Shown here piece after piece: positions 16,979 to 25,443 of a stretch of DNA of 64,000 nt. Source of the DNA: Lachnospiraceae bacterium (lineage in GTDB: Bacteria > Bacillota > Clostridia > Lachnospirales > Lachnospiraceae). The translations under genes and the position numbers were made by a program. How positions within the stretch are numbered: position 1 is the stretch's first letter; each line of letters starts with the position of its first letter. The stretch covers positions 3,196,501 to 3,260,500 of the forward strand of contig AP025573.1 in NCBI GenBank assembly GCA_022845895.1, written 5' to 3'. Below the pieces are notes generated by a model. It was not told where the DNA came from. It saw only the letters and a list, made by a program, of their open reading frames with translations, and did not search any database.

Positions 16979-17722
16979 TTATGAAAAACGGTCTTTCATA
17001 TCATGCAGCATGCCAACTATCTGGCAGGCGTTTTCCTCTGCTGCCGCCAGAGATGTGATGAGCTTGTCGCACACGGTGATGATGTCCGCGTCCTCTTTCG
17101 GCGTATCCAGAGCCTCCTTAATATCGATATCCGGGTTTGCACATACTTGCTGCAGCATATTCCGGATTGCCTCCAGCGAATAATTTGCGCACCGTAAGGA
17201 GCGGATGATCTTCAGGCGGCTGATATCTTGATCCGTATACACCCGGTACCCATTCTGCCTGCGCTTGACCGTCAGCAGGCCGTTCATCTCCCAGTTCCGT
17301 AACGTATCCATGGAAACATGCAAGTATTCGGATACTTCTTTTCTTTTCAGACAGCGGCTGCCTGCTTCATTTCCCCCGGACAGGAGCCGCTTTACGATTT
17401 CTATCGCCTCTTCTGCGTTAGCCCGCTCTTGTCTCACCTGAAGGATATATTCGTGGGACAGTGCAAGCGCCGTATCAAAGTCCCGGTCCGCAGATACCTT
17501 TATCATCTGAATGATTTTCCTGCGCAGTCCGTTCTGCAGCACCTCTATCTGAAAAGCGATCCGGGCAAGCCTGAGCTGTTCGATATGAAAATCCGTAAAA
17601 ATCCGGTACCCGTTTGGCTGGCGCTTTGGCCTTGGAATGAGATGTAATTCCTCATACAGCCTGACCGTGTTCGGATGTATTCCTATGATTGATGCAACCT
17701 CAGCAGTCTTGTAAGTCTTCAT
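16979..17722 (-). CDS. MerR-family regulator with two DNA-binding domains in tandem
   Basis: A 247-residue protein carrying two complete MerR winged-helix units. The first is residues 1-70 (YKTAEVASIIGIHPNTVRLY, then PNGYRIFTDFHIEQLRL). The second is about 123-190 (RKEVSEYLHVSMDTLRNWE, then NGYRVYTDQDISRLKIIRSL). Normal MerR proteins have one and dimerise. A helical linker sits between them and a short helical tail follows. It lies directly upstream of the ABC-2 exporter pair, which it probably controls. No metal-binding Cys cluster is evident at the C-terminus. Confidence 0.85.
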   Translation of the reverse strand: MKTYKTAEVASIIGIHPNTVRLYEELHLIPRPKRQPNGYRIFTDFHIEQLRLARIAFQIEVLQNGLRRKIIQMIKVSADRDFDTALALSHEYILQVRQERANAEEAIEIVKRLLSGGNEAGSRCLKRKEVSEYLHVSMDTLRNWEMNGLLTVKRRQNGYRVYTDQDISRLKIIRSLRCANYSLEAIRNMLQQVCANPDIDIKEALDTPKEDADIITVCDKLITSLAAAEENACQIVGMLHDMKDRFS

Positions 17723-17873
17723 TGTCAGACACCTCCTGTTGAAATATTACCACAAAACAGAAGTCTGGTGTTATATTGGAGGGTATACGTTGTTTTCCCT
17801 TGTTGTAAGAATGGGTCTGCGGTATAATATAAAATGACTATAATAATAATAAGAAATCGGATGGTGAAGCCTT

Positions 17874-18905
17874 ATGAAGCTAACGATAAAGAATCAACTT
17901 GACCCGCTGTTTGAGCTACTTTCTCTCCTTTTCCTCTGCCACTCGGACACCTGGAAAGAAAAGATGATATCTGCGCTGGACGACTATGGCGTCAGTGGCG
18001 AGCTCTTTTACAGAGAACACCTGCAGGCATTTGATAAGTATGTGGAAACTTTTCAAAAGCACAAAGTGCAGAGACCGGAAGAAGATGTTTTATTTCAAAG
18101 CTTCTCTGAGGATACATTTATGCTTATCTTTGTGCTCGCGATTGAAAAGCGCTCCTGCATAGATCATCCAGAGAATCTGGATCTTCTGGAACTGCGCAGC
18201 CTTCTGGCTTACTTTATCTCAGATACCGGAGAGCATCCCCGCCTTCCGGATATAAAGGAGCTCCCGCAGCTGCCCGATGAAACATCGCTCATCGACTTCA
18301 TAGACGGGGCTGATGTCGAGAGCGAAGAGAAATGGTACATGCTGAATCTTCTGAGGAAGGCTGACTACTGGCTTGCCAGTCTGTACAAAGCTGTGGAAAT
18401 CAATAAAGACGCATACGCAAAAGCGCTGGCAGCCGTGGAAGAACCTCTGCGTCTACAGTTGGAACAGCTGGCTTCTTACCACGCGCCCGATTTCTTCAAG
18501 ATTGCAGAGGCCTGTGCAGACAAGCCGTCCCTGTATCCCTCTCTCGCAATGCCGCTGATTCAGATGGTTCTCTACACGTGTGGATACTTCGGGCTCTCCA
18601 TCGAAACGCTTATCGCAGACGAAGCATCCGGACGTCTGACAAAGGACGCTGTCATCCGGCAGGTGAAATCCATCAGCGATAAAAGCAAGCTGGATATACT
18701 GTGTGCCCTGAAAGAGTCGCCCATGTACAACTTGAAGCTGTCAGAGCACCTCGGGCTCTCTCCGTCCACGGTATCTCATCATACGAACACGCTTCTCTCC
18801 TGCGGCTTCGTGACAGTCGAGAAAAAGGATGGTAAAGTATATTACTGCCTGCACAGGGAAAATATCTCCCGGTTCCTCTCAAGCCTGGAGCACATGCTTT
18901 TATAA
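17874..18905 (+). CDS. ArsR-type winged-helix regulator with long N-terminal domain
   Basis: A 343-residue protein. The last 80 residues are an ArsR-like winged helix (SDKSKLDILCALKESPMYNL, LSEHLGLSPSTVSHHTNTLL, VEKKDGKVYYCLH). The first 250 residues are helical and acidic and not recognised. ArsR proteins usually have about 100 residues, so the N-terminal part is probably a signal-sensing domain. It precedes an ABC exporter on the same strand; A/T-rich repeats in the gap may be its operators. A terminator follows it. Confidence 0.8.
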   Translation: MKLTIKNQLDPLFELLSLLFLCHSDTWKEKMISALDDYGVSGELFYREHLQAFDKYVETFQKHKVQRPEEDVLFQSFSEDTFMLIFVLAIEKRSCIDHPENLDLLELRSLLAYFISDTGEHPRLPDIKELPQLPDETSLIDFIDGADVESEEKWYMLNLLRKADYWLASLYKAVEINKDAYAKALAAVEEPLRLQLEQLASYHAPDFFKIAEACADKPSLYPSLAMPLIQMVLYTCGYFGLSIETLIADEASGRLTKDAVIRQVKSISDKSKLDILCALKESPMYNLKLSEHLGLSPSTVSHHTNTLLSCGFVTVEKKDGKVYYCLHRENISRFLSSLEHMLL

Positions 18906-18995
18906 TCTTACGGCAGATTTTCCCTGTCCCCTGCTAAGCACGCTGAATTGTAGTGCAACTGGCCAGACAGACAGGACGCCTCCAGAATATTTTTC

Positions 18996-19025
18996 AAGGA
19001 TTGCGAATTACGCAGTCCTTTTTTA
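18996..19025 (+). terminator. Intrinsic terminator after the ArsR-type gene
   Basis: AAGGA-TGCG pairs with CGCA-TCCTT around AATTA, with one internal mismatch, and runs into TTTTTT. It lies about 90 bases after the stop codon. Confidence 0.65.
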
Positions 19026-19156
19026 TTGTCTGTATAATATAATAGGAAACTTTGTTTCGTATACTGTAACCCCCTCCGGGAAAACGCCCTGCAGCGTCAG
19101 AAAACGCTGTCTCTATAGCGCCCGCTGCAGACGGGACAAATGTGCTTTGGCAAATT

Positions 19157-19243
19157 ATTTTATATTTATCAAATATATTTGACATATATGGAATTACATG
19201 ATATTTTATATTTATAGAATATATTTTGTTTATATAAAATATC
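19157..19243. promoter_or_regulatory. A/T-rich operator-like repeats before the ABC exporter
   Basis: Two nearly identical 25-base direct repeats (ATTTTATATTTAT then AAATATATTT-like) start at 19157 and 19203. The second lies inside an inverted repeat with exact 12-base arms, GATATTTTATAT (19200-19211) and ATATAAAATATC (19232-19243), which abuts the ribosome site at 19244. ArsR-family operators are typically A/T-rich dyads like this. Confidence 0.5.
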
Positions 19244-19257
19244 AAGGAGGATTATGC

Positions 19258-20904
19258 ATGAAACTTTATGATAAGAGGGGACGTCTCTTGATTGTCTTTA
19301 CTTTGCTTCTCGGAGGAATATCAGCTGCCCTTTCGGCTTTTATCTCAATTATTCTTCAGAAAGTCATTGACAGCGCCGCCAGAAATGATATGGATTCCTT
19401 CTCGAAGCTCATCCTGGCCACCCTCATATACCTCGCCATTCTAGGAACGATGGGCTTCCTTGAGGCCTACTGCGGGAAGCTCATGATAAAGAATGTGACG
19501 AAGACCCTGCGGGATAAGGTCTTCCTCGGTGTCATGAAGCGGTCTCCACGGGAATTCTCTTCTCAAAATACTGCGGATTACCTGTCTGCACTCATTAATG
19601 ACGTGAAGCTTGTGGAGGAAAACCATCTCATACCGCTCCTGCTCTGCGCACAGATGGGTGTCCTCTTTCTCACGACACTTGGAATTCTGCTATACCTGAG
19701 CCCTCTCGTCACGGCCGTCCTCTTCCTATTTCTCGTGCTCATGTTCACGGTCCCGGCATTGCTCGGCAGGAAGATCCAAAAGAAGCAGGACGCTTATTCG
19801 GAAAAGCTGGCCGAATTCACAGCCAAGTCCAAGGACTTCTTTAATGGCTTCGAGGTAATTCGCGGCTATTCGATGCGTCCGTACATATTAAAAAAATTCA
19901 CCCGTATCAACCGGGACACGGCCCACCGGAAGATGGCCGCAGATACGCTTCTGGCCGTCAATGAGTGTTTCTCGGACATCTTATCTGCAGTCAGCGTACT
20001 CGTCATCGTATTCGTATCCTCTTACCTTATGATGAAAGGGCGGATAACGGCAGGGACACTTCTGGCACTTATCCAGCTGAGCGGGACATTTGTCACGCCT
20101 GTCGTAATGCTTATGCAGAACATCCCGAAGATAACAGGAATCAGACCGGTGCTCAAGCATCTGGAAGCCTATTCCCATATGCAGGAGGATGCCCCGTACG
20201 AAGAAGAGTCCTCTTGCGGCCCCGCCCTTCTTAAAGCAGGCATCACCTGCACAGACGTAACCTTTGGCTATGCACCGGAGCAGAACGTGCTGCAAGATAT
20301 CAGCCTCACCATCGCCCCTGGGACAAAGTGTGCTCTTATGGGTGAGAGTGGAGGCGGCAAGACAACACTTATTAAGCTGTTAACAGGGTATTACGACGAT
20401 TTTGCCGGGGATATCCGCTACGACGGCATACCAATCGGTAAACTGTCTCAGGATAAGCTGAACAGGATGGCAGCGGTAATCCACCAGAATGTCTTCCTGT
20501 TTGATACTGATATCTACGATAATATCTGCCTCGGCGAGACCTTTACCAAAGAGCAGCTTGACGATGCCGTTAAAGCCAGCGGCATCTCACGGTTCCTGCC
20601 AGGATTAGAAAAAGGGCTCCATACCGCCGTGGGTGAAAACGGGCAGAACCTGTCGGGCGGACAGCGCCAGCGCATCGCCGTCGCCAGAGCTCTTATACGC
20701 TCCACGCCGCTACTGATTATGGACGAAGGCACATCTGCCATAGACCGCCAGGCCGCCCATGAGATAGAAGAAGACCTTCTCAGCCAGGAAAACCTTACGG
20801 TTCTCACAATTACGCATCACATGGACGAGACTTTGATGGACTGTTACGATAGGATATATTATCTGAACGACGGCAGAATTTCCTGCCCTCAAATAGGAGT
20901 TTAA
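19258..20904 (+). CDS. ABC exporter, fused membrane and ATPase domains
   Basis: A 548-residue half-transporter. Residues 1-290 hold six membrane helices of the type I exporter fold (LLIVFTLLLGGISAALSAFI, LILATLIYLAILGTM, and others). The C-terminal ATPase shows Walker A MGESGGGKTTLIKL, signature NLSGGQRQRIAVARAL, Walker B LLIMDEGTSAID and switch His ITHH. An E-G replaces the usual E-P in Walker B. ATG 19258 with AAGGAGG is the start. Such half-size exporters act as dimers on peptides, lipids or drugs; the substrate is not evident. The preceding ArsR-type gene is its probable regulator. Confidence 0.88.
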   Translation: MKLYDKRGRLLIVFTLLLGGISAALSAFISIILQKVIDSAARNDMDSFSKLILATLIYLAILGTMGFLEAYCGKLMIKNVTKTLRDKVFLGVMKRSPREFSSQNTADYLSALINDVKLVEENHLIPLLLCAQMGVLFLTTLGILLYLSPLVTAVLFLFLVLMFTVPALLGRKIQKKQDAYSEKLAEFTAKSKDFFNGFEVIRGYSMRPYILKKFTRINRDTAHRKMAADTLLAVNECFSDILSAVSVLVIVFVSSYLMMKGRITAGTLLALIQLSGTFVTPVVMLMQNIPKITGIRPVLKHLEAYSHMQEDAPYEEESSCGPALLKAGITCTDVTFGYAPEQNVLQDISLTIAPGTKCALMGESGGGKTTLIKLLTGYYDDFAGDIRYDGIPIGKLSQDKLNRMAAVIHQNVFLFDTDIYDNICLGETFTKEQLDDAVKASGISRFLPGLEKGLHTAVGENGQNLSGGQRQRIAVARALIRSTPLLIMDEGTSAIDRQAAHEIEEDLLSQENLTVLTITHHMDETLMDCYDRIYYLNDGRISCPQIGV

Positions 20905-21178
20905 GTTAAGTGGCTGCGGACTGGGAGCCGGGTGGCATCTGCTCCGATGCGTCCGAGGCTCCGACTATTTCACGTATCCCTAACCCTGCGTAATGCGCGC
21001 CGATTGCGGCTTGCATCCCGCAGGATAAGGGCTACGGAAAGGATTCTCCGCCTCTTCCGCTTGCACCTGCGCATCTCCCACCCGGCTCCCCGCCCGCTAT
21101 CTACTTCACTTAACAAGGGCGAGTGCGGTTGTGTAACGTTACTGGCCAGCGGATGAACGCTGGCTGCGTTAGTTGAGT
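20903..21178. repeat. Repeat element copy R2, inverted relative to R1 and R3
   Basis: It starts at the stop codon of the ABC exporter and resembles the reverse complement of R3. Shared text includes GCATCTGCTCCGATGCGTCC and GATTCTCCG-CTTCCGCTT. The peptide text of R3 can be followed (SPPLPLAPAHL, AIYFT) but is interrupted by stops. It is the most diverged copy. Confidence 0.6.
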
Positions 21179-21314
21179 GATAAAATATCGCAAGCTTATT
21201 GTGAATTACACAAAGAGCAGATGAATGATAAGAGTTTTGCAAGTCCAGATGAATCAGGCTGGCGAATATGTTAGTTGTGAATCAATTACAGTGAGGCGAG
21301 CACGCCGTTGCTGC

Positions 21315-21380
21315 AAGAAGAGCCGGAACCAGGCAGGGGATGTCATCTTAACATCCCCGTACCTGATTCCGGCTCTTCTT
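21315..21380. repeat. Long near-perfect hairpin between repeat copies
   Basis: AAGAAGAGCCGGAA at 21315 pairs with TTCCGGCTCTTCTT ending at 21380. An inner GGGGATGT/ACATCCCC stem closes a short loop, giving about 28 paired bases with one mismatch and a small bulge. A strong T-run is lacking on either side, so it is not a standard terminator. Confidence 0.6.
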
Positions 21381-21432
21381 ATATTAGGATTTCTTTTCGG
21401 CAAAGGGATTTAGCTTGCTAGGCCCTATATCA

Positions 21433-21718
21433 CTATGCTGACACAGCCAAAGTACTTCCATCAGCCAGCAACGCCACACTGCCACCCCCGCCCGTGCCAG
21501 TAAAGTAGATAGCCGATGGGGAGGTATGGGACAGATGCGAAGGTGTAAGCGGAAGGAACGGAGAATCCTCACCAGATTCCTTGGCTTGTGGGGTGAGAGC
21601 CGCCATCGGCGAACACCCCACAGGCTTAGGAATCTGTGTGATAGTCGCAGTTCCCGGACGCATCGGAGCATCTGCCCCATACCTCCCCAGCGGCGTCCAC
21701 TTCACTAAACTCACATTA
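21433..21718 (-). repeat. Repeat element copy R3, most complete, with a 93-codon open frame
   Basis: This copy keeps an uninterrupted frame on the minus strand. It contains GRYGADAPMRPGTATITQIP, SGEDSPFLPLTPSHL and IYFTGTGGGGSVALLADGST. It has no clear ribosome site and no recognised domain, and the other two copies are truncated or broken. I therefore list it as a repeat rather than a gene. Confidence 0.6.
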
Positions 21719-21778
21719 TATTCATGAAAACTGTAATATGGGAGATACTATACGATTATACAGGAAGGAGGCGTTGTC

Positions 21779-22246
21779 TTGAAAAAAGAATGGAACGACA
21801 TATTCGACTATTACAGAGAGGAAAAAAGCATGAACCAGTCTGAGCTTGTGATTGCCATGCTGACTGAGCTGCAGGCAGCCGAGGGCTGCATACCGCGGGA
21901 GGCCCGGGAAACGGTAGCGGAAATAGCAGGTGTCAATCCGGGCTATATCAGCGCGGTCATCAAAAGCCTTCCCCATCTGCACGAGCAATCTTTTCGGTAT
22001 GAAATCAAAGTATGTATCTCCGACCGGTGCAAGAACAAAGGGGGAACAGATGTGCTGAAGGAATTCCAGCGGATCCTGAAAATCCGCCCCGGACAGGTGA
22101 CCCGGGACGGACGCTTTCTTCTGACAACCGTATATTGCATGCACTACTGCACCAAAGCCCCTAATGTACAGATTGGGGACAAGCTGTTCCAAAATGTATC
22201 GGTATCGGATGTCCCATCCATAATAAAGAAATACTCCGCTTCTTAA
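21779..22246 (+). CDS. NuoE-like thioredoxin-fold [2Fe-2S] protein, orphan
   Basis: A 155-residue protein with a TTG start at 21779 (AAGGAGG, 7-base spacer). The N-terminal helical part (SELVIAMLTELQAAEGCIP, VAEIAGVNPGYISAVIKSL) and the C-terminal thioredoxin-like fold match the 24-kDa NuoE subunit of complex I and of NAD-dependent hydrogenases and formate dehydrogenases. The cluster Cys are CISDRC and CMHYC, four in all as expected. No NuoF, hydrogenase or formate dehydrogenase gene is beside it. It may supply electrons or act as a sensor; its partner is unknown. Confidence 0.8.
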   Translation: MKKEWNDIFDYYREEKSMNQSELVIAMLTELQAAEGCIPREARETVAEIAGVNPGYISAVIKSLPHLHEQSFRYEIKVCISDRCKNKGGTDVLKEFQRILKIRPGQVTRDGRFLLTTVYCMHYCTKAPNVQIGDKLFQNVSVSDVPSIIKKYSAS

Positions 22247-22272
22247 CGAGATATTCTGGACATGCCTTCTGC

Positions 22273-23016
22273 CTACCGATAGGATATCGTCTCGATTCCA
22301 ACCTTGCGGGCCGCTTCATACCACGCGTCTATCTCACCCTGGGAGGGTGTCTGGAACGAAGCCGGCGGCAGCGGCATGCCAAGTTCTGCATATTTCCCCT
22401 CGCCGAACGTGTGATAGGGAAGCAGCTCCAGCTTTGCCATGGGCGCTTCCTTTTTCACGAATGCAAACGTCCTTTCCAGATTGTCGGAATCCGTATTCAC
22501 TCCATGGATGACCGGGACCCTTATAATGAGTGGTATATCCAGCTTCGCTGTCTTTGATACGTTAGAAAGTATCTTCTCGTTGGAGATTCCCGTAAAGACC
22601 CTGTGCATCCCGGCATCCATATGCTTGATATCATAAAAAATCAGGTCCATCTTCCCAAGAATATCTTTCACTTCTTCAAACGCAAACTGCCCGCATGTCT
22701 CTATGGCAAGAGAGATTCCCATGTCATACAGCCTGCCGGCAAGACAGCGCAGGAACTCCTGCTGTACTGTGGCCTCCCCTCCCGAAAAGGTCACGCCGCC
22801 ACCGGACATCCGGTAGAATATCATCTGCTTTTTCACCTTATCAGCCACTTCTTCTACCGTCATATAGGACGTCATGGCATTCTGGAGCGTCTGGCCCTCC
22901 GGGTTGGAGCACCAGGCGCACGTAAGAGGACAGCCTGCCAGAAATATGTTCGTCCGGATCCCTTCTCCGTCATTGACAGAGAAGTCCTGTATATTCATTA
23001 CATAACCCCCGGCCAT
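22273..23016 (-). CDS. Glycyl-radical enzyme activase 1 (radical SAM, no extra ferredoxin domain)
   Basis: Installs the glycyl radical on the adjacent enzyme using SAM and a [4Fe-4S] cluster. The cluster motif is CPLTCAWCSNPE, preceded by DGEGIRTNIFLAG; GGGVTFSGGEA, ETCG and DIKHMDAG follow. The two-cluster ferredoxin insert found in most GRE activases other than PflA is absent. ATG 23016 is preferred because GGAGG lies 5 bases before it; longer in-frame starts (23028, 23040) lack a ribosome site. It lies directly downstream of glycyl-radical enzyme 1. Confidence 0.9.
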   Translation of the reverse strand: MAGGYVMNIQDFSVNDGEGIRTNIFLAGCPLTCAWCSNPEGQTLQNAMTSYMTVEEVADKVKKQMIFYRMSGGGVTFSGGEATVQQEFLRCLAGRLYDMGISLAIETCGQFAFEEVKDILGKMDLIFYDIKHMDAGMHRVFTGISNEKILSNVSKTAKLDIPLIIRVPVIHGVNTDSDNLERTFAFVKKEAPMAKLELLPYHTFGEGKYAELGMPLPPASFQTPSQGEIDAWYEAARKVGIETISYR

Positions 23017-23042
23017 ATCAACCTCCATACCAACAGGCATTT

Positions 23043-25412
23043 CTAGAATTCAGCATGTTCCGTCCTCGCAATGATGGCGTCCTGCATCGATTTGGACAGA
23101 TTGACAAACTGCGTGCTGTAGCCGGCTACCCTGACCAGCAGGTCCTTGTATTCCTCCGGCCTGGCCTGTGCTTCTTTCAATATCTTCGAAGAGAGGGTAT
23201 TAAACTGCACATGGAATGCGCCAAGTGCAAAGAAGGACTGAATCATCGCTCCCAGGTTGGCCTGCCCTCTCTTCGTAGCCACCAGATCATGATTCAGCCT
23301 GAGGTTCAGTAGCGTACCTCCGGAATGAATCTCCTGGTTCACCTTTGCCGCGGAGCGCATGGCTGCCAGAGGTGTAGACGTATCACTTCCCACATAAGGG
23401 GACACTCCTTCGCTGGACGGCTCCCCGTTCTTTCTTCCGCACGGGGTCGCGCCGAGCACGCGTCCCATCGGGATATAGTTAGAGATTCCCATGAATGCAG
23501 TATTGAACGGGGAACCAAACACGTCTTTATATTGATGGATTTCCCGGTAATACCAGTTAGCTATCTCTATAGCAATCTTGTCTACATAGTCATCATCGTT
23601 CCCGTACTTCGGAACCGCCTGTGCTTTCTTCCTGAGTTCCTCATGTCCTTCCCAGTCGTCGGCCATCGCCGCATCGAGTTCCTCCATCGTCGTCACCTTA
23701 TCCTCAAACACGAGCTTCTTTATAACCGCCAGGGAATTTGCCACAACCGCCAGGCCGATTCCTGTGATAACCGGACCTACGTTATATTTTGCCCCGCCAT
23801 TGCTCAAGTCTATTCCGTCTTCCATGCACGCTTCGATGCAGGAGGACAGGAACGGTCTCGGTACCATCTCCTGATGCAGCTTCTGGGCTGTTACCGTAGC
23901 AATGATGGAATGCCTGCAAAGGTTCGCAAACTGCTTATAGAACGCATCCTTTACCTCTTCATAAGAGGCGAATTCTCTGCAAGGCTTCTCCAAAAGCCCC
24001 ATCTTCTCACCGGTCATCCGGCTCTTTCCTTCGTTCAGCGCATACTCCAGCGCACAGCCGAAGTTCACATTGACAGCAGCCGTCCACTCGCCGGTCTTAC
24101 GGTAATGAGGGACGACACATCCACAATTATTCCAGTCCCTGGCATCCTCTGGTTCATATCCGGCATTCAGGAGCATCTGGTAGCCGACGCTGTCATTGTG
24201 GATAGCCGGGAAACCAGTACCCTTGCTCACAAGATGTGTCACTGCACCCAGGAACTCCTCCGGGCAGTCCGCATGTATCCGGACGCTCAATCCAGGCTGG
24301 TGCGTCTTCACTTCTTCCGTCGCCTTCAAAGCCATATATGTAATGTCATTCGTGGCATCCAGCCCTTCCCTCGTCCTCCCGCCTACGGTAAGATTCTGGA
24401 ACTGGTTATATCCTGCAAAGTAATCCGCCGTATTGGCCGATATAGTCCACACCCATTCCGAATACTTCAGCCAGAGCGCGTCTATAAGCTCCTGAGCCAG
24501 ATCCTCGGTGATAATCCCCCCGGCCTTGTCCGCTTCATAATATGGATTCATATACTGGTCAAAGCGTCCCGGATTCAGGGACAGCGGATTCTCGGACAAG
24601 ATGCCGCCAATCTGGGTAAACCATACGAACTGTATAGCCTCATAAAATGTCTCCGGCGGAGATTCGGGCACTTTCCTGCAGTTGGCGGCTATGCGCAACA
24701 ATTCCTCTTTTCTCTTGCCATCTTCCTGCTCAGCCGCCATACGTTCTGCCTCGTCGGCATATCGGTTTGCAAAACGTATGATACCTTTGGACGTAAGGAT
24801 GACAGAGCGGTAGAATATAATCTTATCCATCTCGTCAGGTACCGTCTCGTCAAGCTCTGCTATCTTCTCTTCTGCTTCCCTTATGATTCCGCCGAACCCC
24901 TTTACGAAGAGTACATCCTGATAATCCGGCGTCACCTCTCCGACAGCCTGCCGCCATTTGGAATCATTGTCGATTACCCCTGTATCTACGCCAATCTTAT
25001 ATGTCTCCTCCGGCACTCTTGCCAGAAAAGCCTCCTCAAGCGACTTATCCTTCCAATAGGGAAAGATATTCTCGCGCACGAACGCTCTCTGCTCATCGGT
25101 CATAACATACGGGTCCTGGGGCCTCTTGTCGAATCCGTCCATCTCCTTATCTACCCAGAGCCAGGAGAACTCCGGTGTCAGGATTCCACACTTTCGGAAC
25201 TCGCCGACTGCTCCTACGATAAGCTCCCCGTCAAAAATATGCACCGTGAGCTTATCACAGGTATCATAAAAAGCCTGTGCCCTTCGGATGGCAACATGCC
25301 GGCCTTCCGTCTTTTTGTGGGACTCTGTCCACAAGTAAGCCCGCTCACACGAGATGGCCGGCCGGGCATTGACATAGTTCTGTCTGATCTTCTCAATTCT
25401 GTCTGTAAGCAT
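23043..25412 (-). CDS. Glycyl-radical enzyme 1, substrate unknown, atypical active site
   Basis: A 789-residue pyruvate-formate-lyase superfamily enzyme. The C-terminal glycyl motif VRVAGYS puts the radical on Gly764. The thiyl Cys is Cys432 in NNCGCVVPHY. In dehydratases and C-N/C-S lyases of this superfamily the motif is G-C-V-E, with Glu as base two residues after Cys. Here Val stands in that place, so a plain 1,2-elimination is unlikely. Total length and Cys position are close to hydroxyproline dehydratase HypD, but the missing Glu argues against that function and no proC is adjacent. Its activase follows immediately; a HAD phosphatase-like gene precedes it by 31 bases. Confidence 0.9.
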   Translation of the reverse strand: MLTDRIEKIRQNYVNARPAISCERAYLWTESHKKTEGRHVAIRRAQAFYDTCDKLTVHIFDGELIVGAVGEFRKCGILTPEFSWLWVDKEMDGFDKRPQDPYVMTDEQRAFVRENIFPYWKDKSLEEAFLARVPEETYKIGVDTGVIDNDSKWRQAVGEVTPDYQDVLFVKGFGGIIREAEEKIAELDETVPDEMDKIIFYRSVILTSKGIIRFANRYADEAERMAAEQEDGKRKEELLRIAANCRKVPESPPETFYEAIQFVWFTQIGGILSENPLSLNPGRFDQYMNPYYEADKAGGIITEDLAQELIDALWLKYSEWVWTISANTADYFAGYNQFQNLTVGGRTREGLDATNDITYMALKATEEVKTHQPGLSVRIHADCPEEFLGAVTHLVSKGTGFPAIHNDSVGYQMLLNAGYEPEDARDWNNCGCVVPHYRKTGEWTAAVNVNFGCALEYALNEGKSRMTGEKMGLLEKPCREFASYEEVKDAFYKQFANLCRHSIIATVTAQKLHQEMVPRPFLSSCIEACMEDGIDLSNGGAKYNVGPVITGIGLAVVANSLAVIKKLVFEDKVTTMEELDAAMADDWEGHEELRKKAQAVPKYGNDDDYVDKIAIEIANWYYREIHQYKDVFGSPFNTAFMGISNYIPMGRVLGATPCGRKNGEPSSEGVSPYVGSDTSTPLAAMRSAAKVNQEIHSGGTLLNLRLNHDLVATKRGQANLGAMIQSFFALGAFHVQFNTLSSKILKEAQARPEEYKDLLVRVAGYSTQFVNLSKSMQDAIIARTEHAEF

Positions 25413-25443
25413 AACGCTTCCCTCCCTGCTTATCGGAATATGG

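Noticed and set aside
23043-25412. Naming glycyl-radical enzyme 1 as hydroxyproline dehydratase (HypD)
   Set aside because: Length and Cys position fit, but the required Glu two residues after the Cys is Val and no proC is adjacent.
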